Positions 23,110-34,415 of a stretch of 60,000 nucleotides of DNA are shown here, one piece after another. Position 1 is the stretch's first letter. Each line of letters begins with the position of its first letter. The notes beneath the pieces are model-generated. The model ran no database searches. It saw nothing but the letters and a program-made list of their open reading frames with translations, and had not been told where the DNA came from. The stretch is from Nymphaea colorata. Its lineage: Eukaryota > Streptophyta > Magnoliopsida > Nymphaeales > Nymphaeaceae. The position numbers and the translations under genes were made by a program. The stretch lies in assembly GCF_008831285.2 (NCBI RefSeq), contig NC_045148.1, positions 13,868,802 through 13,928,801 on the forward strand. Reading direction: 5' to 3'.

Positions 23110-23249
23110 TTCCCTGTTTTTTTGTCTTCCTCTTTGATAGCAAAGCATAACAAAGGAATCCCTAATTTTGGAAGATGGGTTCCATGTTTTTTTGTCTTCT
23201 TCTTTGATAGCAAAGAAGAACAAAGGAATTCCCAATTTTGGAAGATGGG
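23110..23249 (+). repeat. 70-bp tandem repeat, two units
   Basis: The units at about 23110-23179 and 23180-23249 share TTTTTTTGTCTTCYTCTTTG, then CAAAGRAKAACAAAGGAAT and TTTTGGAAGATGGG. They lie just beyond the point where the right MYB arm loses homology. Confidence 0.92.
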
Positions 23250-23359
23250 GACAAGGTGCCCCCTCAAATAAATTATGCTTGCTGGCGTCACTTCCCTTGA
23301 ATAAACTCTACTTGTCAGGGTCACCTCCACCTCTGCTGAATGGAGTTGCAAACGTGAAC

Positions 23360-26129
23360 TAGCGGTAGACAGCAGACAAGATTATTGAATAAAATTATCA
23401 GGCTTTCTATTTATTTGAACTATATGAGATCTTTCTCTTTTTTCTTTTTATCTTTCCTTCACCATGTTTTTCCCTGCGAAAGAAATGTAGATTAGCTAAA
23501 GTACAGCAGCTAAATTAAAATTAAAATGATTTTCTAAGCAGCTAGTTGTTGGTTCAAATCCTCGGGAGGGCCAGGAGGCAACCTAAGCCACGTGGTCCTA
23601 GTAGGGCAGATAGGCACGGCCTTGTGGGGTAAGATTTTTTTTTCAATTTTTTATTTTTTGTTTTTTTGAAATGCACTTGAATTTCTGGAAAAATAAAAGA
23701 AAATCAGGAGCGTTTCAGTAAATTGAAGTTATTTTAAGTAAAATTCAAGGGTGGTTTGAGGAATCATGTGGATTTTACAATCAAGGGTATTCCAAAGGTC
23801 AAAATGAAGGATATTTTTGGGCATGTGCATACTGCATCGGGTTTTCTAACTTTAGTAGTCAGAAAAGGAATTTTGGATCAGGACTACGAGTTTCTTTTTT
23901 GAATTTTGGACATTGGATCTCAATGTGTTTATTTGGATGTAGAATGGATGAAAAAGTATTGTTTGGATCTAAAATGGATCTCAAAGTAAGATACATTGGT
24001 TCCTGGACTGAGGTTTGTATTCAAGGCTGATAGTTTGGATCTGGATGGATCTGAGAGTCATTGTTTGGATCAGAATAAATTTGATAGCGATATGGATTCA
24101 GAAGGACCCATGGGCGAATTTCGATCAGAATGGATCTGAAAGTTATAGTATGGATCTAACAGCGATAGTTTGGATCTAAATGGTTCCGAAAGTGATACTT
24201 GGATCTAAATGTTTTGAAAGTGATAGTTTGGATCCAAGTGGAAGTGATTGTTTGGATCTGAATGCGCCCAAAAGTGATATTTTGATCTAAATTTCATAGT
24301 TTGGATCTGAAATGAATCCAAAATTTGAATTTTGGATTTGGATTGGGCTTTGAGATACAGATTTGATCTAAGTTGGGTGTGGCATGAAGATCGAGATCAA
24401 AATTTGGATTGGGATCGGTACTTTGAGTTCGAGGCTTGAATCGAATGCATTATTTGGTTGTGATGCAAAATAGTAGCATATGGTTTGGGTTGGGTTGTGA
24501 ATAGACTGAAGATTTTGTAGAAATGGAAAATTAGTATTTTCACGTCTCTCAAAGCTTTGTGTGGTGCCAGCCATTCACTTGTCTCAATGGATAGATCGAT
24601 CTCGATCTCAAATTGGCTGATTCGCCGAGTTGGTTTGGAAATCGCTGGATTGTTACAAAACCTGGCCACTAGTCTGCCTCACCCTTAGACTACTAGCCCG
24701 ATTTAAGTTGTTTTAAAACTTAACCAAGTCCACGAGGAAACCCACCAAATCCCAAGTTCACTAACTATGATCTAATCTTTTCCACCACCAGATTGCTACA
24801 CGAACACAAGCCCAACTTGGATTTCACAGGTGTTGCTTTTATGAGAGGCATAATCTCTCGCGTCACGTTAAGGCATGTCGCGCTTGAAACAAAGCTAGAC
24901 GTGCTCCTTCCGCGTCGCCTAGGCCGTGTCTCTCCCTGCTAAGTGTGTCCCTCCTTGCAAGGAGTCGTGTCTCGTCACAAACTGCTTGAACCTCACTGCA
25001 TTCGGTCAGATAGCAGGCCCTAACTCACCCTCCATATTCCCTTCCTCGCTTCAAAGATGTCCCTCCTCTTTTTGGGCTCCAGGAATGTCCTCCTGAGTTT
25101 AGTTCCTCTTTTGATGCTTTCCTTTGGGCTTTGCACTGCTCATTCATCTTGCAAGAATTTCCTTTCCCTAGTTGTCTACTTGTCGTGTGCTGAATATGCT
25201 GGAACTTTCTCCTGCATGCTGAAAACAGAGTTGTTTAATTTTTTTCTCATTTAATTTGTAGCTTTGATCATCTGTAGCAATTGGAATAATGGCAAACAAA
25301 ATCTCAAAAATCACCATTTGTAATAAGTTGACCAATTGAAAACATGTAAAGGAGCATGAATGATCATTGAAGCCATTTTCTTTACGTTTGGATGGGTTTT
25401 ACTGTTGTTGTCAAAAAGGTTGAGAGGTTGCTCTTAACTAATTTATAGTATATACCAATGTTGTGAAATTGGCCTCAATTGGTCGGTTCAAATCAAGTTA
25501 ATGGCAAAAAGGTTCTATATGTTACACAGTTCATTTTTTATTTTAAAATATTTTAGTGGTTTCTTTTAAATGTTTATATGTACATCGTCTATTTTTTTTT
25601 GGAAATCAATATAATAACGTCTTTTGCTGATTGAAAACAGGTTCAGCTGCATTTTTGAATTGGCTGATTGGTCAAATCCATAGCTTTCTGATTTGGTTCA
25701 CTTATGCAACTGCATTCTTAAGACAATAAGTGCAAACTCGCAACCAATGAAGAAAAAAACAAGACTAAAGCATGGGAGAGTGCATTCTTGAGACAATAAG
25801 TACAAAATTGAAAGTGTAATGTTGTATTTGGTTCACCATAGATCTGAGAATCATGGTGATCTGAAAACTGTAATATCTCAAATCCATGGATTTAAGATCG
25901 TACACCTCCCTACAAATCCGATCTTAAATTCATGGTTCTTAACACGTAGCATGAATTTGAAATTCATGCGTTTGTTTAAATGAAGATCTCTCAAAACATG
26001 ACTTTTAATGCAACCTGGATCAAACACAACCTGAAGGGAAAAAACAAGATGAAAGATAAAGAGTTGATAATAAACGAGTTTTGAAGACGAGAGGCATGAA
26101 TGAACCACAAAATAAGCATTCGTATAAAA
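23360..26129. other. Intergenic region, no gene seen
   Basis: The region contains a T-rich stretch near 23630, the GGATCT-rich zone (listed separately), and a GC-richer segment at about 24830-25060 with GTCGCGC words. Short open frames are present but have no recognisable domain. A CCTCGGGAGGGCC segment near 23560 follows a B-box-like GGTTCAAATCC, but no tRNA fold can be drawn. Confidence 0.45.
23920..24345. repeat. Degenerate GGATCT-rich repeat zone
   Basis: The words TTTGGATCTRAA, AATGGATCTGAAAG and GTGATAGTTTGGATC recur about every 25-40 bp with much divergence. They resemble the 31-bp TTTGGATCT units in the U3 of the gypsy LTR (33688-33811). That suggests a remnant of related LTR material or an independent minisatellite. 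Confidence 0.6.
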
Positions 26130-26690
26130 TAAGAAAAAGAGAAAGTACAAAAAACGGTATGAGGTATCTCTCTCTCTCTCTTCCCATGTTCCATGGATTG
26201 GTCAAAGCTATTACTCGAGCCTCTATATATCCTTGCGATCTCTTTCAATACACCTAGGGGTGAAGATGCCTTTCTTTTTAGGTTGTATTTTTCAATAAAA
26301 TTATATTATGTCAAAGAGAAAATATTGCCTCTATTGTTGTATTATTTATGGGAAAATGTGAGATTTTAAAAGATAATTGTATCCATAAAAGATACCATTG
26401 ATAAAAGAAGAAAAAGAGAAAGTACAGAAAACTGTATGAAGTATCTCTCTCTCTCTCTCCCCATGTTCCTTGGATTGGTCAAAGCTATTACTCGAGCCTC
26501 TATATATGTTTGCGATCTCTTTCAATGCACCTAGGGGTGAAGATGCCTTTCTTTTTTAGGTTGTATTTTTCAATAAATTTATATTGTGCCAAAGAGAAAA
26601 TATTGCCTCTATTGTTGTATTATTTCTGGAAAAATGTGAGATTTTGAAAGATAATTGTATCCATAAAAGATGCCATTGATGATATTTTAG
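26130..26690 (+). repeat. Tandem duplication, about 277-bp period
   Basis: Units at about 26130-26406 and 26407-26690 share GAGAAAGTACARAAAAC, a CT run, TTGGATTGGTCAAAGCTATT, CACCTAGGGGTGAAGATGCC and the AAAATATTGCCTCTATTGTT segment, with a few per cent difference by eye. No coding content. Confidence 0.93.
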
Positions 26691-28539
26691 GATATTGTGG
26701 ATGTGACAATTCATTTTGAATAATAATGTACATAGAAACACACGATCAGAGGATACTTTTAATATATGTGATAATTTACAAGGAGTGAGGAATTTACACT
26801 AGGCATCACCATGCACATAAAACTGTAAATAATTAGATGGATATTGGTGAACAAGAGCAAGTCATCCTCTTATATATATCAGAGAATTGGATGGGTCCAG
26901 ATGATCATCCTCATGCCTCTTAGTTAATCCTCCAACTGGCCAGCGTTGGGACGTGGCCTTGAGTCATGCCCATGTCATCATCATGGAGCAGGCTTCCACT
27001 AATCCATGATGATGTTAAAAGGGTCCATTCATCCTTTATAATAGCTGTTGGAAAGATTTTCTATCAATACTTAGAAATTAGAATAGAAGACAGAAGATTA
27101 AAATGCCTCTAAATTTAAAAAGAAAAAAAAGTTTTGAAAAAGTGAAAGGAAATTACTTTTGGCAAGACTGCCTAGAAAATTTGCTTTCCTACTTGTTGCA
27201 GCGCTAGTCGTAACCATAGATCAGTGACTAGACTACCTAAACAAGTAGTTTCTTAAATAACTATATAGTGAAAAACCTAGCTAACATACAGATAACCAAA
27301 ATGAGTAACTAAAGAAGAGGAAATGAATGCATTATATAATTTGTGATAACTATTCTTTAGACATTAGACCAAAGCCTCATGTACACTATATTCAAGCTTC
27401 AGCTTATATTGTTAACATGACGTCATTGACAGTCTTATTTGTATTATCTCCAAAAGTATCACTTGCATCCAGATATCGACTTCATCATAGACTGCGGATG
27501 TCTATTTTATAGATTTTTCAAACCTTTTCCTTTTTCTTTTGGTTTGACGACCTAGCGTTAGGTATAACGTCAGATTGAGCCCAAAAGGTACACTCCAGAT
27601 ATTGGACTCTAAACCTCCTTCAACCTGCTAGACCTTATGCTCAACCTCTAGCTCGTTGGGTGGAACCAATATATCATCATCCCTCGCCCGTGGATTTCCC
27701 TTTGTGGATCGAAGAAGAGAGGAAAACTCGAGAAGAAACTTGCAATCGAGAGTTGTGAACAATAGAAGAGAAGAGAAGAAGTGTGAAAATGAAGTCCGTG
27801 AACTCCTTGGTTCCTGTAGGGCCCTCCCTCTGTCCCTTTCTTTGTCTCGATCAACGATGGATTGGTTATCTCTCTCTCTCTCTCTCTCTCAAATATGTGC
27901 GTGAGTGGATATCTATTGAAAAACTTCATGCCCTTTTATCTCTCAAATGGTTGGGGCCACTCGCTTGTTCGCCACGGCAATGAATGGTCGCTGACTTTGC
28001 GGCATTCAAATGTCTTTTATTTTTTATAATAATAAATGCAGAAAACTTTTAACAGAACAAAATAGAATCATTGAACATTAACTGATTAGATTTAGATCAG
28101 ATATAACATCAGGATAATTGAGAAATCTGGTACTATTTATTAGTATCAGAGTTCAGATTCAGATTTGGGATTACATATATATCCAATTTTTTCCATGTAA
28201 TCTGATTCAGGTGTCCACAAAAATTGGGTATGAAATATGATAACAGACTTGCATCCAGTTTTCCTAATTAGATTTGGATTTTCATGTGGAATCCAACCAA
28301 TCAAATCTGCATATAAATCAAACATTAGATTATATCTCTGGGTGGACATCCTTAGCGATACCTAAAGATAGGGATTTGGGTCACTAGTTCGAAAATAAAT
28401 CCAATCCACTGACGCCTCACACCATACTCCTCGTGCTGCATTTAAACTTTATTGGATGCTCGTGGATGATGTCCATATCTAAACTGTTAACTAGTGAAAG
28501 GCAGATTGAGCAGGACGTTATAACTGTACTATGAGAGAG
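26691..28539. other. Intergenic region, no gene seen
   Basis: Mostly AT-rich, with a CT microsatellite at about 27870-27891 and a GGATTTGGAT-type stretch at about 28080-28340 related to the MITE-like repeats at 7894 and 29845. There are no domains in any frame. Confidence 0.45.
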
Positions 28540-28860
28540 CTACCTGAGCCCAGCCCGACACCCAAAACCCGAACACAAGCAGATTAAATTAAAATATATA
28601 CATTTTTTAATATAAAATATCAGATAAATATGATTAATTTTAATAAAATATTATAAGTAAAAATCAATATAATTAATATTAAAAAATCTTATTGAGTCGA
28701 ACTGAGCTTAGTCGAGCTGACCCGATGCCTTTTTTCGAGCCCGAGGCAGGCTGGGTACCTGACCCGATGCCTAGGCATCGCTCCACCTTGGGTCTAATGG
28801 GTCTATTGGCTAGGGCCATGATATTGATATTGGCCCACGCATGTCGAGGGGTCTGCTGTT
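28540..28860. repeat. Dispersed repeat with GC-rich ends and AT-rich centre
   Basis: GC-rich CCCAGCCCGACACCC-like and GACCCGATGCC-like ends flank a TTTTAATATAAAATA-rich centre. The same arrangement, in related sequence, occurs at 57370-57690. This is a member of a dispersed, unclassified repeat family. Confidence 0.5.
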
Positions 28861-29844
28861 TTACAAATGATTTAGCTACCATCTAGTTCTTCTTTCAATG
28901 CCATTGACTTAAACTGAACAAACCCTTGTTTCCTGAATTTGAACATGAAAATATGTTTGAAAGACTATTTCTCAACTTCAGTTCTAGATGCATTTTCCAT
29001 GATATGAAAATATCATAAAAAATGTTTTATTATGAACCTTAACCAACTAACTAAATTGTAATGTGGAACTAATCAACTTAAGACAAAATGGATTTGACAT
29101 TTCATACCACCATAGGGGAAATTAAATGAAATAAGATGATTGCAATCTCTTAAATGTGTCATAGGGGCCAAATTAAAGTTTTTAAAATTTTGACAGAAGC
29201 TGAAATATTATTTTTTCAAAATTTTTATATAAGACAAAATAAATTTTCAAAAATTTACATGTAAATTTTAAAAAAGAAATTAAGGTGGGCTCAGGGCCCA
29301 TGCAGGCCCCCTTTTTGGCTTTGCCCTTGCATGTGGGCATAGCATGTAATTTTTGAGTCATGACAATGTGATCTTGAGATGCTATAATAAGATTTTTAGT
29401 TCGGCTGATGTAAGCAATTGCCCACACCAGCCAGCAAGAGGATGCACCACTGCTTGCTGCCTCAAATCCCATTGAGAAGTTCTTACTTTGGCACGACCAA
29501 GATGGCGTATCCTTGTGCGCCACTAAACTGTCGATTGAACACCACAACCGGCAAAGGAGATGGGTATAGAGTAGGTTGGAAAGTGCATCTGAAAGCAGAA
29601 GCAGCCGAAGGATCGAAGATCCCCCCCTTCTCCTCACCTACTACTTCAGGACTTGAGTGGACCTAGAAGAGTAGTTCCTACCTGAAACGAACAGAAACAG
29701 ACTCTCACTAGCCTACCAGTTCGACTAGCTATGCTACACCATTGAGACTGAAAATTGCTCGCCTTGACTTGCTATTCATAAAAGAGGGATAGTTCTGTTA
29801 CATTAATTTTTAGAACATAAGTTCAAAAAGGAAGTCTATCTTGA
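28861..29844. other. Intergenic region, no gene seen
   Basis: A moderately GC-rich stretch at 29420-29660 has open frames on both strands, but neither shows a domain I recognise. The rest is AT-rich. Confidence 0.4.
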
Positions 29845-30308
29845 ATGGGGATGTAAATCAATCAAATTTGGACAACCGTTTTCAAATAACATTGATATAG
29901 AGAAAAAAAATTAACATATGATTAAGGAATCATATCAAATTCAGATATAAGAAAAAATTTGATTGGATATGGATACTAATTTAAAAAATATTGAATCAGG
30001 TTTAGATCTTTATCTGGATTCAGTTTGAAACAAATATCTTATATCCATTATCCATACATTTTTAAAGTTAATTCTTAACATATACAATATGGTTGGGATT
30101 CAATTGCGCATTTAAAAGTCAGATTTATATTTGGATGCGGAAAAAAAGTGGGCTTCGAATCAGATTTTGGTTATGAATTTAAAAATTGGATTATGATATA
30201 GTAGACTTTCATATATTCATATTAAAATTTGAACATGTCAATACCCAATAAATTAAATATGGTAAAATATACATCCAATTCAAACTCGATCTATTGACAT
30301 CCCTGGGC
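29845..30308. repeat. MITE-like dispersed repeat (second member)
   Basis: The segment opens GGGGATGTAAATCAATC and closes TATTGACATCCC, an imperfect inverted pair. The interior is GGATTYAGAT/ATCCAATTC-rich, as at 7894-8325. No clean target-site duplication was found. Confidence 0.5.
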
Positions 30309-31004
30309 TTGACCTTCTTAATAGTAATGTTAAATCCCTTTGTATGAGTCAATTTCAGAAAAATTGCCCAAACTTGATCACTTAACAAGTCTTGTTTGAG
30401 CTGAGTCCATTGATTACATACCAGACCACTTGGGTAAGGGATGTTCTGTTTTCAAAATTTGATGCTTATCTTTGCCATTAAGCACGACTGACTTAGTAGT
30501 AAAGAAGGGCAGCTGTTGTCACCCTAAAAGATTTGCACTCCATCTTTTTAAACATAATTCCAGTCATCTTTATGGCAATTCGGTTCAAATTGTAGACTTT
30601 GGGCCCAATTTTGCCCCAAAATGGACCTCTAGACCCATATGTAAATCCAAAAGCACATTTTAAATCCAAAATCCAACTTCAAACCCAAATTTAGATCAAA
30701 ATCCAAATCCTAGATCCAAAATTCACACCTGAAGCTGAAATACATAGCCAAGGTCCGTAATCGAGCCCGGGTTGTCAAAATTGAGTCCAAAATAGGAAAC
30801 AGATCCACACATTTGCAAGGCCCCCACTGCGTGTGAGTTTATCCTTAGAAAAATGAGATGTGGTGCGGTCATGTAGGAAGCGAACAAGGAGTGTATAGCA
30901 CCTTTTGTTGAAATTTTTGCTGCCAACCAAAGTGTTTCATTTTTTAATGTAGCCTAGCTAGCCTATTTAGCTTGAGTGGTCAGATGGTTGCATAAGTAGG
31001 CTGT
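30309..31004. other. Left flank of the gypsy element, no gene seen
   Basis: This flank includes an antisense-looking run of AAATCCAAA words (30640-30720). Nothing coding is recognised. Confidence 0.45.
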
Positions 31005-33674
31005 TGGGTTGTCAGCATCCCAAAATTTTCAATGGTTTTGGAGTGCTCCAGAAAAATAAGGTTTTTTTTTTGAAAGATGAAAGAAAGGGACTCGCCCGTC
31101 GGTACGAGGATCGACCGTTCCCGGCGCCTTTACCGGGGGTAATCAACCCAAGGACTATGTTTATCATTGATGCATTTTGTTTTAACTTAAACATCTTTTT
31201 GATTCTATATGCGGTGTAGAAAATATTGAAAGTTTGGAGTTTCAAACTTTTGAAAAGGTTCTTGAAGAATTGCTTGAAAATGTGAAATGTTTTGAGGAAA
31301 AAGTGAAACTAGTAAATATCATTCGAAAAGCTTTTGAAAACATTTTGAAATCATTTTAGTGTTCTCTTAAGACTTTAAGTAGGTTTGAGGTTTTGCTTTA
31401 ATTCGGTTACCACCTACCTAGAGCTCCATCCCTTCTTGCTTAAGTTCCTTTGGAGAGGTGCTTGTGATCATAAGTGAAATAAAGTGGGTGAGAATGCATT
31501 GATGCATTTACCCTATATGATTGAAAAAATGTAAAACATTCCTACCACAACATTCATCTAATGTCATTCCTACCACAACATACATCTAAGATTTCGTTGT
31601 TATAATTATTGTACATAAGAATGAAAAGTTTTTGAAAAGGGATAGAGATTGTAGACCATCAAGCATGATTCCAATATTAGGTCGTTACTTGGTTTGTGGT
31701 CTTATTGAAGTTGGTATATAGAAGTTCATGAGATGAGAGTGTTAAAAAGAATATAAAAGATAAAACACTCTTATGAAAGGAAAGAGAGAGATATAGAAAA
31801 AGACATGCATACATGTGTACATACCATCACATATACACATATATGAAAGCTTAAGAGAAAAAGATGTATTGATTCGGAGAGAAAGAGAGATTTTAGAGGA
31901 AAAGAAAAATATCATACGCATATACGGGTATGAGAAATTTAATAAGAGAAGATATTTGTCTTGAAAAGAGGAATAAATATTTGAAAGAGAGGAAATAGAG
32001 CACATGTACATACGTATTCATGCACATATGAAAATTTATAAAATAGAAAATGAAAGCATAGAGAGAGAAAGATGTGGGTCATCATGTTGGCATAAATGTA
32101 TATAACATGTGTATACATCCATACCTTCAGAAAATTAGAAAAATCAAGGAACAACTTAAAATTACCAACTTCAAATTTAATGTGGGCCAGAGGGGAGCTT
32201 GGACTCATGCAAGAGTCTAAGCTAAGTCCCTAAGGCCATGTTAGAAGGTTCATTTTGAAAATGTTTTGGAAAATATGATTTATATAAACATAGAATGTTA
32301 TTATTTGGTTTGTTGTAAGGGATATATTTTTTCCACCGTTGGGTATGGAAGAAAACAAGCAACATAACGAGGCACTCGTTAGGGTTCCTAATGTGATGAT
32401 TAAGAAGGAAACTAGCGCAAAATGATATGGAAATGCATATTAACATGTACATTTTCGTGAGGGTTTATCCTGGGTTGGACAAGTCCCAACCTCAAAGATT
32501 AAAATGAAAATAAAGAGTCCCCAAACCACACTCTTATTCCCGACATGCATTCACATGTATGTAAAGAACCAAGCAACTATGCATGCATAATATATAGATA
32601 ACTTTCAAGGAAGGAAAGAAAGAAAGAGGATGATGGAAAAAACAAAGTTCAATTAGGAGGGAAGACATGATGTAACTATGAATTGATATACCACCTCATC
32701 TTCTCATGTTCCCGGTGCATTTGAGTATAGCCTCTTGACTCGAAAATAGAGATTGAGAGCTATCTCTTTTGGCCATGGAGAAATGAGGAAGAGAGGAAAA
32801 TAAGAGGAAACAAAAGAACAATAAGAATGTATTCATGAAAAGAAAGAACATGATTAAAATGAAAGATCATCTCATCTTTCCATGTTCCCGGTGTACTTGA
32901 GCATAGCCTCTTGTCTCTAAAAAGAGATTGATCGCTATCTCCTTTGGTCATGGAAAGAGGAAGAAGAGAAAAAAAAAAAAAACAAAAACAAGACTATATT
33001 GAAGAAATAAAATAACAATAACAACAAAAATATATTCATTAAGGAAAAGAATAACAACAACAAGACTATATTGAAGAAATGAAATAACAATAACAACAAA
33101 AATATATTCATTAAGGAAAAGAATAATAACAACAAGAATATATTGAAGAGAAGAAAGAGCAAGAAGATATTGATAAAGAGAAATAACAAGAACAACAAGA
33201 ATACTTAAAAGAACATGATTTAATCATAAAATAAAATATCATCTCATTTTCTCATGCTCCCAGTGCATTTGAACATAGTCTCTTGTCTCTAAAAAGAGGT
33301 TGAGTGCTATCTCCTTTGGCCATGAGGAGATGAAGATGTGAAGAAAAAATGAAAACAACAACAAGACTATATTTAAGAAAAAGAAATAACATAATAATAA
33401 GAATATTAATGAAAAGAAAGAAGAGAGAAATGAGAGGGATGAAGATTACATACCTCTAATAGGAAATGACCTAAGAAAGATGAACACATTCACTTGAAGA
33501 TCCCCTTTTGAATGAAGCTCCAAGAGTCTTGCTCTAAGTTGGAGAAGGAAATGGAAAGAGGAAAAGGGAGAGAGAGAGAGCTCAAGAGAAACTCTAAGTC
33601 TTCAAGTGAGAATACACTAGAGTTTCTCTCAAGGACCAATCTTGCCCAAGAGGGAGGATATGGGGGGGGGGGGG

Positions 33675-33682
33675 TATTTATA
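33675..33682 (-). promoter_or_regulatory. TATA box in the LTR (left copy)
   Basis: TATAAATA on the minus strand lies about 210 bp inside the LTR's 5' end, immediately downstream of the 4 x 31-bp repeats. It sets the U3/R boundary near 33650 and implies an R-U5 portion of roughly 2.6 kb. The same box is at 53734-53741 in the right LTR. Confidence 0.7.
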
Positions 33683-33687
33683 GAGGA

Positions 33688-33811
33688 TTTTGGATTTAAT
33701 TTGGATCTGAGAGTAGTATTTTGGATTTAATTTGGATCTAAAAGTAGTATTTTGGATTTACTTTGGATCTAAGAGTAGTATTTTGGATTTAATTTGGATC
33801 TGAAAGTTGTA
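33688..33811 (-). repeat. Four 31-bp tandem repeats in U3 (left LTR)
   Basis: Units start at 33688, 33719, 33750 and 33781, each TTTTGGATTTAMTTTGGATC followed by TRARAGTAGTA. They sit directly upstream of the TATA box, where enhancer-type repeats are expected. All four are conserved at 53747-53870. Confidence 0.95.
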
Positions 33812-33893
33812 TTTTGGAAATCTTGTGCCTAAATTTGAATTTCGCACTTGGATAAAACATCATAGTCCTTTAGAAAAATTTGGGGTGATTACA

Positions 33894-33906
33894 GATGCCC
33901 CTCATT
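33894..33906 (-). other. Polypurine tract of the gypsy element
   Basis: On the minus strand AATGAGGGGCATC directly precedes the LTR start TGTAATC. This fixes the LTR boundary and the strand of the element. Confidence 0.85.
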
Positions 33907-33990
33907 GTTAATAAGCCGGTGTTAGCCGTGCTTAGTGACAAAGATAAACGCCACAAAATTTTCAAACAAGACATTTTCATAGAGATGTTT

Positions 33991-34285
33991 CAGGCTTTAC
34001 CCCTTACCTGAATGAGTTGTTTGAGCTTAAATTGCAGGTTTAACCCCTTACCTGCATGGGTTTGCCGATTTCAAATTCAGGTTTAACCCCCTGAATGGGT
34101 TGCCTTGACTTGCATCACAAGTTGAACCCTTTAACTGTGTGGGTTGCTTTGGCTTGTAGCACAGGTTTAACCCCTTTGCCTGCATGGGTTGCTTTGGCTA
34201 GCATTGCAGGTTTAACCCCTTGCCTGCATGGGTTGCCCTCATATTGCAGGTTTAACCCTTTACCTGCACGGGTTGCTCTCAAGCC
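33991..34285 (-). repeat. Minisatellite between integrase and 3' LTR
   Basis: Seven diverged units with a period of 40-45 bp start near 33991, 34035, 34078, 34118, 34162, 34207 and 34247. The consensus, in plus orientation, is GCAGGTTTAACCCCTTRCCTG followed by CATGGGTTGC. Tat-lineage elements are known for hypervariable tandem repeats at this position, which can seed satellite DNA. Confidence 0.93.
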
Positions 34286-34415
34286 CTGAGCGATAAAAAA
34301 AATAAAAATGCCCCAGTGTAATTGTCATGTTTTACAACTGAGAAGAATCTAGATTGAATAGTCGATGTGGAAACACAAATGTTTTGACATTGATTGGAAA
34401 ATGAATACAAGAGAA

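Larger units (their letters stand above)
31010..33893 (-). repeat. Left (3') LTR of the gypsy element
   Basis: 2884 bp, with ends TGTCAGCATCC and GGTGATTACA in plus orientation. It carries the U3 tandem repeats and TATA box at its right side. It contains three diverged copies of a roughly 100-bp unit (TTCCCGGTGYA...CTCTTGWCTC, starting near 32696, 32872 and 33241) and AACAACAA-rich tandem blocks at about 33000-33200. It has a stretch of about 28 bp near 32167-32196 that is missing from the right LTR, and a run of about 13 Gs at 33662 where the right LTR has five. Confidence 0.95.

Noticed and set aside
22700-23137. 145-codon plus-strand frame
   Set aside because: It is the mirror copy of MYB exon 1 and its leader, running into unrelated sequence. 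It is not an independent gene.
23540-23640. Possible tRNA gene around GGTTCAAATCC
   Set aside because: Only a B-box-like word is present. There is no A box at the right distance and no cloverleaf can be drawn.
32935-33198. Phe/Leu-rich minus-strand frame (and 53002-53280) resembling a membrane protein
   Set aside because: It is a translation of the AACAACAA/ATAACAAT tandem blocks in the LTR leader and has low complexity.
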